From: Undibacterium hunanense
GTDB taxonomy: Bacteria; Pseudomonadota; Gammaproteobacteria; Burkholderiales; Burkholderiaceae_D
Reading direction: 5' to 3'
Length of the DNA stretch: 64,000 nt
Assembly: GCF_014284335.1 (NCBI RefSeq)
Contig: NZ_JACOGF010000008.1
Coordinates: 1-64,000, forward strand
The notes under the pieces are model-generated. The model saw only the letters and a program-made list of their open reading frames with translations, was not told where the DNA came from and did no database searches. Shown here in pieces: positions 37,377 to 46,138 of the stretch; within the stretch, counting starts at the first letter, position 1, and each line of letters starts with the position of its first letter. Position numbers and translations under genes: made by a program.

Positions 37377-38132
37377 ATGAATAAAATAATCAATACAACA
37401 TTGGCTGGCCTTTTGGTCTTTTCTGTCAACGCCGCACAGGCCGACGACAAGCCACATACCCCGCACTGGAGTTACGAGGGCAAGACTGCACCGGCACACT
37501 GGGCCGAACTGGACGCAGCCAACAGTGCCTGCAAAATCAGTAAAGAACAATCCCCTATCAATATCATTGACAGCAACACCAAAAAAGCGACCCTGCAGCC
37601 TCTGGATTTCAAGTACGTCAGCAGCAGCGCAGAAGTGATCAACAATGGTCACACCATCCAGGTCAGCTTGCCTGTGGGCAACAGCCTGAAAACCGGCGAT
37701 GAAGAAGCCAACCTGCTGCAATTCCACTTCCACACACCCAGCGAAGAAAAAATCAATGGCGTCAACTATCCCATGGTGGCGCATTTCGTTCACAAACTGC
37801 CAGACGGTAAATTGTCTGTCGTTGCCGTGCTGTTTAAAAAGGGCAAGGAAAACGCCGCCCTGGCTTCTGTATTTGCAGCCTTGCCTGCCGAAGGCAAACC
37901 CACTCCTTTAAGCAGCTTCGACCCTTCAGCCGTCCTGCCAGAAAAACGCGCGTACTACAAATTCGCAGGCTCGCTGACAACACCACCATGCAGCGACGGC
38001 GTGCGCTGGCAAGTGCTGAAACAACCTGTCGAACTCTCAAGCAGCCAGATCGCTGCCTTCCACAAACTGTACAAAATGAATGCGCGTCCGGTGCAGCCAT
38101 TGAATGGGCGGGTGGTTGAGGTGAGTGAGTGA
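37377..38132 (+). CDS. Periplasmic alpha-carbonic anhydrase
   Basis: A 251-residue zinc enzyme hydrating CO2 to bicarbonate. A signal peptide (KIINTTLAGLLVFSVNAAQA) directs it to the periplasm. The zinc ligands are His117 and His119 (LLQFHFHTPSEE) and His136 (MVAHFVHK). KEQSPINI and SLTTPPCSDGVRW are family hallmarks, with likely disulfide cysteines at C52 and in PPCSDG. AAGAGAGA precedes the ATG. The composite repeat begins just past its stop codon. Confidence 0.96.
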   Translation: MNKIINTTLAGLLVFSVNAAQADDKPHTPHWSYEGKTAPAHWAELDAANSACKISKEQSPINIIDSNTKKATLQPLDFKYVSSSAEVINNGHTIQVSLPVGNSLKTGDEEANLLQFHFHTPSEEKINGVNYPMVAHFVHKLPDGKLSVVAVLFKKGKENAALASVFAALPAEGKPTPLSSFDPSAVLPEKRAYYKFAGSLTTPPCSDGVRWQVLKQPVELSSSQIAAFHKLYKMNARPVQPLNGRVVEVSE

Positions 38133-38209
38133 GTGAGGTGGGCTTGCTCCATCCTGACGGTTTGCAAGCAGCGATGAACAGCTTGGGATGGAAATGCGCT
38201 TCTTTTGAT

Positions 38210-38940
38210 CATATCGTCGCTCCAGCGCAGGCTGGAGTCTGTCGGGTTTGATCCCGGCGGCGTTTGTTGTCTATCGACCCAATTGAAATTCCCTCCCCTT
38301 CAAGGAGAGGGTTAGGGTGGGGATGGGTATCTTTCGATAAGCGGCAATCATAGCTTCGTCGCTCCAGCGCAGGCTGGAGACTGCCGGGCTGACGCTCTAG
38401 TGTCTGTCGTGGCATATTGTGTTTTGTGTAAAACGATTGCCCTTCGTGGACACAAGCCGGGTCTCAGTCAATCAATAGCAATCATCATATCGTCGCTCCA
38501 GCGAAGGCTGGAGCCCAGTGTCTGTCGTGGTATGCCGTGTCGTTAATTAATGCGATTGCCCTTCGTGGACACAAGCCGGGTCTCAGTCAATCAACAGCAA
38601 TCATCATATCGTCGCTCCAGCGAAGGCTGGAGCCCAGCAACGTTCGTTGCGTGCCGTACTTTGGTTAAATCTATTACCCTTCGTGGATGCAAGCCGGGTC
38701 TCGGCCCGGCGGCCGAGATACTTTCTTTTGCGTCGCCAAAAGCAAGTATCCAAAGAAAAAGCGACCGCAGACTCGCTCCCTGCGGGAGTGCCCATTTGTG
38801 TAGTGCAGAAAATGGCTTCGTCCCAAGCGGATTGACGTCAAAAACAGCAACAACTTCAACAACAACCCCAAAATCAAAAACAACCCCAAAGTCAAAACCA
38901 ACGTCAACACAACCTCATTCATATTTATTTGAATGCCGTT
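38210..38940 (-). repeat. Composite hairpin repeat, copy D left arm (inverted, expanded)
   Basis: Reverse-oriented copy. From the centre leftwards: TTGACG tract, conserved CTTGGGACGAAG, a shortened hairpin 1 lacking the inner stem, hairpin 2 (GATACTT type), the CGGCC hairpin, then several terminal modules. Two nearly identical tandem units occupy 38401-38518 and 38519-38637. The far end (38281-38400) is close to the reverse complement of the C-rich tail block of copies B and C. Confidence 0.85.
38401..38637. repeat. 118/119-bp tandem duplication inside copy D
   Basis: Two direct units, each beginning TGTCTGTCGTGG and ending GCTGGAGCCCAG, differ at only a handful of positions outside a short variable stretch. 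A partial third unit follows to about 38700. Confidence 0.88.
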
Positions 38941-39500
38941 AATTAACGAAGGTGTGGGGGTTGCAGTTGTTTTTGAAGTCGTGGTTGCTTTTGACCTTGC
39001 CGTTGCTTTTGACCTCGCCGTTGCTTTTGACCTTAATCCGCTTGGGACGATGTAATTTGTGCGTCACAGAAAATGGAAAAAGAAGATCCGATGTCTGAGC
39101 GAAGCGAGTTGCGGATCTTCCCATTTTTTGGGATGCACAAATTATGCTGAAGCGTAGCGTAAGCACCCGTAGGGCGAGTCTGCGGTCGCCTTTTCTTTGG
39201 ATACTTTATTTTGGCGAAGCAAAAGAAAGTATCTCGGCCGCCGGGCCGAGACCCGGCCTGGTTCTACGAAGGGCAATCTTCTTAACTAACAACGAAGGTA
39301 TACAACGAACGCCACTAGGCTCCAGCCTGCGCTGGAGCGACGAAGCTATGATTGCCATTAATCATCCCAAACCCGGCTTGAATCCACGAAGGGCAATCGG
39401 TTTAATTAACGACACAGCATAAAACGAACGCCACTGGAGCGCCAGCCCGGTAGCCTCCAGCCTGCGCTGGAGCGACGATATGATGATTGCCGCTTATCGT
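38941..39500 (+). repeat. Composite hairpin repeat, copy D right arm
   Basis: Forward copy facing the left arm. A tract of CGTTGCTTTTGACC units precedes hairpin 1, with outer arms 39054-39068 and 39128-39142 and inner GAAGATCCG (39082-39090)/CGGATCTTC (39112-39120). Hairpin 2, the CGGCC hairpin and two terminal GCTCCAGC modules follow, the last ending just before the SDR stop codon. The centre shares TCATTCATATTTATTT with copy B. Confidence 0.85.
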
Positions 39501-39556
39501 GAAAACCCGCCCTTATCCGAACAAGCTGCAATCTGTCTAAATATCTGCAATCCCCC

Positions 39557-40285
39557 CTACTTCCTCACCCTCAACACCCATCTAGGCAATAAATTCAACA
39601 CCCCAACCAGCCACTTCATTTGCCATGGAAACACCAGCCTGTCCTTGCGCCCTGCAATCGCATCCGCAATCAGGCCAACTGCCTTTTGCTCAGACATAAT
39701 AAACGGCTTATGACTGGCATCACCCTCATTCAGGGCCCGCAATTTGGCGGTATCCACATACCCGGGCACTATCGCAGTCACAGCAATGGAAAATGGTTTC
39801 AGCGCCATGCGATAGGTGTCACACAGACTCAGCACGCTGCGTTTGGTGGCGCTATAGACGGATGCGCCTGGGTAATCGTGCAGCAAACCTGCGATGGATG
39901 AAATGGCCACCAGTTGACCAGATTTTTGCTTTAACATTTTGGTCGCAGCCAGCTCAAACGCATGGTTAAGGCCACTGACATTCGTTTGCAACATGCGCAG
40001 GCTTGTGGCTTCGTCCAGCAAGTGGCTGCGGGTGTTGAAGTAGATGCCGGCCGTGACGATCAATATGTCCAGGCCTTGCACTGCAAAGTCATCCATGGCT
40101 TGTGCCACAGCAGCGCGGTCGGCAATGTCGAACTGAAAGGTCACAGCCCCGACAGCGTCATGCAGATCAGCCGGTAAGCGTTGCAGGTCACGGCCACATA
40201 CGGCCACTCTGTCACCACGCTGCAAATAATAACGTGCGAGGGCCAGACCGATGCCGCTGGTCCCGCCCACGATCATGATGTTCAT
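39557..40285 (-). CDS. Short-chain dehydrogenase/reductase
   Basis: A 242-residue classical SDR. NAD(P)-binding GGTSGIGLALA, NTRS..TNVSG core, Ser in ISSIAG and catalytic YSATK are present. The substrate is unknown. The C-terminus is hydrophobic and basic (FPWQMKWLVGVLNLLPRW), consistent with membrane association. Its ATG overlaps the stop of the patatin-like gene (ATGA), so the two are coupled and probably belong to the adjacent lipid cluster. Confidence 0.92.
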   Translation of the reverse strand: MNIMIVGGTSGIGLALARYYLQRGDRVAVCGRDLQRLPADLHDAVGAVTFQFDIADRAAVAQAMDDFAVQGLDILIVTAGIYFNTRSHLLDEATSLRMLQTNVSGLNHAFELAATKMLKQKSGQLVAISSIAGLLHDYPGASVYSATKRSVLSLCDTYRMALKPFSIAVTAIVPGYVDTAKLRALNEGDASHKPFIMSEQKAVGLIADAIAGRKDRLVFPWQMKWLVGVLNLLPRWVLRVRK

Positions 40286-41376
40286 GCACAGCCCCGGCTG
40301 TACTTGTCGCTATTACGAATATGTGCTTCGTCATAGGCAGTTTGCCGGGTAAACGCTTCCATGCCGCGGGTATAGCCATACTGCCACTGGGCATCCATAT
40401 AGGCGACATAGGTGGCGTAATCTTTGGGTATTTGCAGGCTGATGCGGTTTTGTAGCCAATCCAGTTTCTTTTGTACGGCTTCCTTGTCCAGCACGGTTGC
40501 CACATCTGAGGTATCGATGCGTACATCGACTGGCTGGCCATTCACGTAGCGCAGGCGGGCATTGCCGTCGAGGCCAAGCACGGTACGCCAGGCAGGGATG
40601 GAAAAGGCCTGATCAAAACTTTGCTTGAACTCCATCATCACTTCGTCGGCCAGGGCTCTGGCAACTTCGATGGGGAATAAATCCAGTACGCCGCCAAAAT
40701 AATTACCATCAGTATGTGCATGGCAGCGGAAATAAAACATGTCGGTAATGGAAATACGTGCTGCCAGACTGGTGGGAGTATTCACGTCGCATAGCAATTC
40801 GTCTGAAATGGCATGCTCGCCCCAGCGCGGGTCTGCCAGTGGAGACGGCATGCCTGCCAGCAGGGACGCAGCCCTGGGTTCACAAAACACGGTTTCGGCA
40901 AACAGTTTACGCTGGCCGCGTAGCTGCCCTGCTTCGCTTTCATCAAACAACAGCTTGCCACCAATGATGGCAGTAGCGACAGACTGTTCACCGGCAGCGA
41001 CCTCCGGCAATGGCAGCCTGGGCGGGATTTCAAACAGGTATTCATTGAACAGATCGGGAATGACGGTGGCTGAATCGCGGATGAAACCGCGCTTGGCAGC
41101 CATGGCCAGTGTACGGACGATGCCTGCCCTGGGTGATGATGTCAGACCACCCCAGTAATGGTACATGTCTTTGGAACTGAGCCAGGCCTTGCGTTGTGCA
41201 TCGTCTGGCAAACCCGCAATAATGCTGGCCGCGAGTGCGCCGCCGCAGCTTGCCAGCAGGATGTCGGGTGCCCGGCCTGCTTCAACGGCAGCGGCGTACA
41301 TTCCCAGATAAATGCCAAAACGAAACCCACCGCCTGCCAATACCATGCAGCGTTTATATTTTTTAACTTGATTCAT
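40282..41376 (-). CDS. Patatin-like protein with altered catalytic residues
   Basis: A 364-residue protein from ATG 41376; the long upstream extension is not credible. The patatin oxyanion loop is present as GGGFRFG (15-21). The nucleophile elbow, normally GxSxG, reads ASCGG with Cys44 in the serine position, and the catalytic DGG motif reads FGG (Phe227). Patatins are lipid acyl hydrolases; this one may be inactive, use Cys, or have another role. It is divergent by 41 bases from the PAP2/phosphatase gene and coupled to the SDR. Confidence 0.75.
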   Translation of the reverse strand: MNQVKKYKRCMVLAGGGFRFGIYLGMYAAAVEAGRAPDILLASCGGALAASIIAGLPDDAQRKAWLSSKDMYHYWGGLTSSPRAGIVRTLAMAAKRGFIRDSATVIPDLFNEYLFEIPPRLPLPEVAAGEQSVATAIIGGKLLFDESEAGQLRGQRKLFAETVFCEPRAASLLAGMPSPLADPRWGEHAISDELLCDVNTPTSLAARISITDMFYFRCHAHTDGNYFGGVLDLFPIEVARALADEVMMEFKQSFDQAFSIPAWRTVLGLDGNARLRYVNGQPVDVRIDTSDVATVLDKEAVQKKLDWLQNRISLQIPKDYATYVAYMDAQWQYGYTRGMEAFTRQTAYDEAHIRNSDKYSRGCA

Positions 41377-41417
41377 ACTGCTAAAATAGCACACTGTTAA
41401 GACTATTCGCACCTTAA

Positions 41418-42611
41418 ATGCCGTCCCTACCTGCAACTGTGCAACACCGCTTGCGTCATTTGCTGCTGAATGCCTTGACGTTTGCGCTGTGCTACCTGAC
41501 CGCCAATTTGCTGGCTCAACAGCAGGGTATAGTGCGTCATGCCGCCTTGCCATTTGAAAGCAGCATTCCATTTTTGCAATGGATGATCCTGCCTTATCTG
41601 AGTTCCAGTGTGTTTTTTTGCCTGGTGTTTTTCATGGTAAAGACGCAGGATGAGTTGCGCGTCATCAGCCAGCGCCTGTTGCTGGCAACGGTGGTGGCAG
41701 CTATCCTGTTTGTAATCTACCCGCTGCAATTCAGCTGGCCCAGGCCTGTCATCGAATCACCCTGGTGGGCCTATCTGTATGCGTCGCTGACGCTGATGGA
41801 CAAACCGTATAACCAGTTACCCTCACTGCATGTAAGTTATTGCATCCTTTTCTGGAGCGCCTTGCGCCCACAGATACAACCCGGCCCGGCCCGTAGCTTG
41901 CTAGCCGGCTGGCTAATATTGACGGCGCTCTCTACCCTGTTCACTTATCAGCACCATGTGTTGGATCTGGTGGGTGGTGCCTTGCTGGCGTTTTTCTGCA
42001 TCATCATGATTACCCCCAGAAAAACCGAGCCGCATGTGGCTTTTTACTACCTGGTGGCAGCATGTGCACTATTGTCTACCGGCGTGCTGGCCTGGCATTT
42101 ACCGCTGGCCTTGTACCTGATGTGCAGTTTGCTGCTGGTCAGCCTGGCGTATTTCCGGCGTGACTGCAACTTTTTACACAAGCGCAATGGCTTGCACGCC
42201 TGGTGGATCTGGCTCATGTATGCGCCTTATTTGCTGGGCTACTGGCTGACCTGGCATGCGGTGGTCTGGCGTGAACGGCGCAAACCGGTGGTCATCAAGC
42301 TGACAGAACAATTATGGGTGGGCCGCCGTCTCAGCAATGCGGAAGCCAGCCAGTTACCGGCCGATTGCAGCATCATAGACCTGGCCAATGAACTAAGCGA
42401 AACCAGGGCTTTGCGTGCTCACACTTATCGGTATTTTCCACTGATGGATTTACAGACACCACCACCTGATACCGTGCGCGAGATATTGCTACACATGCGT
42501 GCGGAAATGGATGGCGGCAAGACTGTTTACCTGCATTGCGCCATGGGCTACAGCCGATGTATAGTGCTGGCCAAACTGTATATGTCACAAGGGACCTTGA
42601 TAAGGCCATAA
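41418..42611 (+). CDS. ynbD: PAP2 lipid phosphatase fused to dual-specificity phosphatase (YnbD-like)
   Basis: A 397-residue membrane protein. The N-terminal part has about eight hydrophobic segments with PAP2 motifs PSLHVSYCI and YQHHVLDLVGG. The C-terminal cytosolic domain has a cysteine phosphatase site, YLHCAMGYSRC (HCxxGxxR). This fusion matches E. coli YnbD. It probably dephosphorylates a lipid phosphate or phosphatidylglycerophosphate-like intermediate. The next gene (YnbA-like) follows by 40 bases, across a degenerate AAGCAGGCAAC tandem. Confidence 0.85.
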   Translation: MPSLPATVQHRLRHLLLNALTFALCYLTANLLAQQQGIVRHAALPFESSIPFLQWMILPYLSSSVFFCLVFFMVKTQDELRVISQRLLLATVVAAILFVIYPLQFSWPRPVIESPWWAYLYASLTLMDKPYNQLPSLHVSYCILFWSALRPQIQPGPARSLLAGWLILTALSTLFTYQHHVLDLVGGALLAFFCIIMITPRKTEPHVAFYYLVAACALLSTGVLAWHLPLALYLMCSLLLVSLAYFRRDCNFLHKRNGLHAWWIWLMYAPYLLGYWLTWHAVVWRERRKPVVIKLTEQLWVGRRLSNAEASQLPADCSIIDLANELSETRALRAHTYRYFPLMDLQTPPPDTVREILLHMRAEMDGGKTVYLHCAMGYSRCIVLAKLYMSQGTLIRP

Positions 42612-42651
42612 GCAGGCAACAAGCAGGCAACAAGCAAGCAATGAGCAGACA
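42612..42651 (+). repeat. Degenerate 11-bp tandem in ynbD-ynbA gap
   Basis: AAGCAGGCAAC-type units are repeated about four times with decay up to the ynbA start. This leaves ynbA with only a weak ribosome site. Confidence 0.6.
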
Positions 42652-43272
42652 ATGAGCTTTTCCATCTACCAACTGAAACCCCGTTTCCAGCAACTGCTGC
42701 AACCTGTACTGAACGGTCTGGCAAAACGACAGATCACGCCAAACCAGATCACACTGCTGGCGATGTTGCTATCCATCGCCTATGGCATTGCGCTGGCCTG
42801 TTTCCCGCAAAATGCGGGATTGTGGCTGGGTCTGCCGGTATTCATGTTTGTGCGCATGGCCCTGAATGCAATAGACGGCATGCTGGCCAATTTTACCCAG
42901 CAAAAAACGCCCTTTGGTGCCATCCTGAATGAAGTGGCTGACCAGGTATCAGATGCAGCTCTGGTCCTGCCTTTTGCGCTGGTAAGCGGCATCCACCTGC
43001 CCCTGCTTGTTGCTGTTGCCATGCTGGCGCTGCTGGTGGAATTTGCCGGCGTGGCGGCTTTGCTGGCAGGGTCAAGCCGTCGCTTTGATGGACCCATGGG
43101 CAAAAGCGACCGCGCTTTTGCCTTTGGCGTGCTGGCCCTGCTGGTAGCCTTTCAAATAACTGCCGTCTGGCTGAATGCCGTATTAGGTATAGTCCTGTTG
43201 CTCTTGCTATGGACTTTGTTCAATCGGATAAAACGGGCATTGCTGCATCCCGCTGTGCCACCGACACGCTGA
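42652..43272 (+). CDS. ynbA: CDP-alcohol phosphatidyltransferase family protein (YnbA-like)
   Basis: A 206-residue integral membrane protein with about six hydrophobic segments. The CDP-OH-P motif D-G-x2-A-R-x8-G-x3-D-x3-D is seen at residues 75-97, but Arg80 is Asn and the third Asp (93) is Asn; Asp75, Gly76, Gly89 and Asp97 remain. It would transfer a phosphatidyl group from a CDP-lipid to an alcohol. Its last 53 bases overlap the convergent ynbC-like gene. The same Asn may be a YnbA subfamily trait. Confidence 0.82.
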   Translation: MSFSIYQLKPRFQQLLQPVLNGLAKRQITPNQITLLAMLLSIAYGIALACFPQNAGLWLGLPVFMFVRMALNAIDGMLANFTQQKTPFGAILNEVADQVSDAALVLPFALVSGIHLPLLVAVAMLALLVEFAGVAALLAGSSRRFDGPMGKSDRAFAFGVLALLVAFQITAVWLNAVLGIVLLLLLWTLFNRIKRALLHPAVPPTR

Positions 43273-45040
43273 ATATCCCGGCAATACCTAACTTGGTCGC
43301 CACTTTGCGGCAACCTATGCTGGCCACCAGGGCATCCATTTCTGCCTGTGGCCGTGGTCGCATCTGCCACGACTGCCCCCGGTGATTATTCAGGGTTTTG
43401 GCGATCATCAGCAGTTGCGGATGCCAGGGCTGGCCGGTATAGACCAGATGACCACCCATTTTCAATTGCTGCTGTATGCCCCGCAATGACGCCAGCACCA
43501 GTACATTGTCGCTGAATAATTCATGCAGGCCGGATACGATGACGATGTCATATGGCCCTTCTTCTGCCGGATAGCTGGTACCGGCAAAGGCGTCGCGACA
43601 TTGGTAGCTGATCTTGTTTTTTAATTGCAGACGTTCCGCCAGTTGACGCGCCTGATCCATATTGGCCTGGTCAAAATCCCGCAGGCTGATTTCTATATCG
43701 CGGTTCTGAAAACGCTTGATAGTTTCCAGCACATAGCGGCCACCACCGGCAGCAATATCGAGTATGCGCACAGGCTGGTCTGCCGGGCATTGCTGTATCA
43801 GATCAGACAATGTCTGCTGCATCTGCATTTTGCGTTGACGTATGCCACGCCAACCGATGGCATCAAGATAGCCACGATCTATCATACCGCCTATCAGCAA
43901 GCGTCCACCGGCCTGGTTGCGATAGACATAATCGAGCGAGGCACCAGAGTCAAAACCATGCTGCAGACCGATAGTCATGCCATTGCTGAGTTTGCCCAGA
44001 TGGCTCAGCATGAATTTTTGCAGGCCATAAAAAGCATTTTCCAGCGCGCCACCCAGCTTGCCCTGCTGTAGCGCCAGATATTGCTGTGCACTCTGGCTTT
44101 GTGTATCGGCTTTAAAGTATTGCTGCAAAGGCGGTAAATCACGTGCATAACATGCGACGATAAAATCCCTGGCTTCCTGTATGGCTTGCTGCACCTGGGC
44201 GTCGCTTTCGTAAAAAATCGCATGGTGGCAATTTTTTATTACGACATAGCGCTTCAAGGTCGAAGAAATGCTGTCATAAAACTGCTTTTGCGGTGCCTGT
44301 TTGACGACATAATCCTTGTCCGCAACCAGCATCAGTACGGGTACATCTATTGCCTGTGCATCCTGCACCACGCGCTTGGCAGTATCGGCCAGGTCCAGCA
44401 AAACACGGGCAGAAATATTCTTGGTGATCAGCGGGTCAGCATCATAAGCTTTTGCCTGCTCTGCCGAATGGGTGAGCATGGACGAACGTATGTAGCTGGT
44501 AACAAACAGATCCGGCTTGAAGCAGGTGGCAAAACGCAGCGCCGGCTTTGCCAGCGGCACATACAGGTTGATGTCGAATGCCGCTGCCGCCATGACCACA
44601 CCACGCACACGCGGGGCATAATCATGCAGCCATGTTGCAGCGATTACCGCGCCCACACTGTTGGCGACGATAAGCATGTTTTCTTTGGCGATGCCATAGT
44701 GACTGCTGAGGTGATTAATGAAATTGTCAAAATCACGTACCATGGTTTGAAAATCAGGCGCATCACCGCGCTCGCCCGGCGAATTGCCATGGCCACGTGC
44801 ATCCCAGGCAAAGGCCCAGTCATTCACAAAACCAAACTGTTCAACCAGCGGGCCTATGCGGCCAGAATGCTCATGGCCACGGTGTAAAAATATCAGTGCT
44901 TTCTGTGGTTTCTGTGACTGCTCTGCGGGAATCGCCAGGGGCTTCCAGATGCGATAAAACAGACGCGTGCCATCGTGGCTGCTGTGACTATCAAAGCCGG
45001 ATTCACTGCATAGCCATTTGGTTTGTAGTTGTGTTGTCAT
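43220..45040 (-). CDS. ynbC: Alpha/beta hydrolase fused to SAM methyltransferase (YnbC-like)
   Basis: A 606-residue two-domain protein. Residues about 20-310 form an alpha/beta hydrolase: LIFLHRGHEHSG, the nucleophile motif VANSVGA, Asp in LVADKDYVV and His in KNCHHAIF. Residues about 380-600 form a class I methyltransferase: ILDIAAGGGRYVLE is the SAM loop. This domain order matches E. coli YnbC. It is transcribed with the cytidylyltransferase gene 43 bases upstream and converges, with overlap, on ynbA. The substrate is unknown; a lysophospholipid-type lipid is plausible. Confidence 0.85.
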   Translation of the reverse strand: MTTQLQTKWLCSESGFDSHSSHDGTRLFYRIWKPLAIPAEQSQKPQKALIFLHRGHEHSGRIGPLVEQFGFVNDWAFAWDARGHGNSPGERGDAPDFQTMVRDFDNFINHLSSHYGIAKENMLIVANSVGAVIAATWLHDYAPRVRGVVMAAAAFDINLYVPLAKPALRFATCFKPDLFVTSYIRSSMLTHSAEQAKAYDADPLITKNISARVLLDLADTAKRVVQDAQAIDVPVLMLVADKDYVVKQAPQKQFYDSISSTLKRYVVIKNCHHAIFYESDAQVQQAIQEARDFIVACYARDLPPLQQYFKADTQSQSAQQYLALQQGKLGGALENAFYGLQKFMLSHLGKLSNGMTIGLQHGFDSGASLDYVYRNQAGGRLLIGGMIDRGYLDAIGWRGIRQRKMQMQQTLSDLIQQCPADQPVRILDIAAGGGRYVLETIKRFQNRDIEISLRDFDQANMDQARQLAERLQLKNKISYQCRDAFAGTSYPAEEGPYDIVIVSGLHELFSDNVLVLASLRGIQQQLKMGGHLVYTGQPWHPQLLMIAKTLNNHRGQSWQMRPRPQAEMDALVASIGCRKVATKLGIAGIFSVSVAQRDAAMPVLSD

Positions 45041-45083
45041 GCCTTGTCCTTCATTAGCTATAATTTTTTGTAAGTGCTGTTTT

Positions 45084-45965
45084 TTAAAACAGCAAGCCCA
45101 GATACAGCAATGGCGCAGTCAGTACCAAGCTATCTACCCGGTCCAGTATGCCGCCATGGCCTGGTATCAGTTCAGAGAAATCCTTGATTTTCAGATAGCG
45201 TTTGGCTGCTGAAAAAATCAGGTCACCGGCAAAACCGCCAACCGACAGCAAGATGCCCATCAACAGTAGATATAAGGGGGTCGCCAGATGCAGGTAGCTG
45301 CCCAGGCCGGTCGATACCAGCATGGACACCACCACACCACCCAGTAAGCCTTGCAGGGTTTTATTCGGGCTGATGGTGGGCGCGATGGTCTGTTTGCCAA
45401 ATATTTTTCCGCTGACAAACTGCGCGATATCATTCAGGGCGGTGACAACAAACAGATAAAAAAACCAGGCCAGCCGGACTTCATTTGAAAATGGCAGGGT
45501 CAATAAATTCAGCATGAAACTAAGACCGTAGCACAGCAGCAGAAACAGCATCAGCAACAATTGATTGCGCTGCCGCCAGATGAAGAACTGCAAGGCTTGC
45601 AGGCATAACAAGGCAGGTAAAATCAGGCTGGCATCAAAGGCATTCACATACTGCAGGCCGACTTGCAGCAACACCAGCACCAGGCAAGACAGCAGGAAGC
45701 GCCAGCGTGGCCCCGTATAGTGCAGCGACAATTCACGCACCGCCAGCACCACGATCAGCAGTGCCATCAGCAAAGGCCCAACGGGATATAAAAACAGACT
45801 CAGGCTGACTACCGGAAAAATAAACCACCAGGCATTCACCTGCTTGCGCAACTGGCTCTGGGGCGCGCTATGTCTGCCAACGCCTACACTCGCGAAAGCC
45901 AGCAACAGGTACAGCATCAACATGGCACCTACGGTAGGATTGCCGGCAAGAAAATTGGAAAACAC
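45084..45965 (-). CDS. ynbB: Phosphatidate cytidylyltransferase family protein (YnbB-like)
   Basis: A 293-residue protein with eight or so membrane segments. The CdsA signature SAAKRYLKIKDFSELIPGHG is complete, followed by GILDRVDS. It would make CDP-diacylglycerol from CTP and phosphatidate, supplying YnbA-like. It is most likely a second paralogue beside the housekeeping CdsA, given its neighbours. It heads the minus-strand pair with ynbC. Confidence 0.88.
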   Translation of the reverse strand: MFSNFLAGNPTVGAMLMLYLLLAFASVGVGRHSAPQSQLRKQVNAWWFIFPVVSLSLFLYPVGPLLMALLIVVLAVRELSLHYTGPRWRFLLSCLVLVLLQVGLQYVNAFDASLILPALLCLQALQFFIWRQRNQLLLMLFLLLCYGLSFMLNLLTLPFSNEVRLAWFFYLFVVTALNDIAQFVSGKIFGKQTIAPTISPNKTLQGLLGGVVVSMLVSTGLGSYLHLATPLYLLLMGILLSVGGFAGDLIFSAAKRYLKIKDFSELIPGHGGILDRVDSLVLTAPLLYLGLLF

Positions 45966-46082
45966 GCATCAACCTGGACAACGATAAAGATGCCCCAGTG
46001 TACACCGACGCAGGCCGCACTTGCTTTTTTAATATGTAAGCAGAAGAAACAAATATTAAATGCTATTGCACGCACATTTCAT

Positions 46083-46112
46083 ACTAAAAGGGCTACCGCG
46101 ATGGTAGCCCGT
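46083..46112 (-). terminator. Terminator of the GGDEF gene
   Basis: Stem GGGCTACC (46090-46097) and GGTAGCCC (46103-46110), followed on the minus strand by TTTTAG. A nested GTAGCCC copy next to it may allow an alternative fold. Confidence 0.75.
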
Positions 46113-46138
46113 AGCCCTTTTTATTCCGCCGCAAAGAT

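Noticed and set aside
38210..38700. Regular repeats at 38.4-38.7 kb considered as a CRISPR array
   Set aside because: Units are 118-119 bp direct duplicates with no unique spacers of 30-40 bp and no cas genes nearby.
44186..44887. Open frame antisense to ynbC
   Set aside because: The opposite strand encodes a complete two-domain protein with clear motifs.
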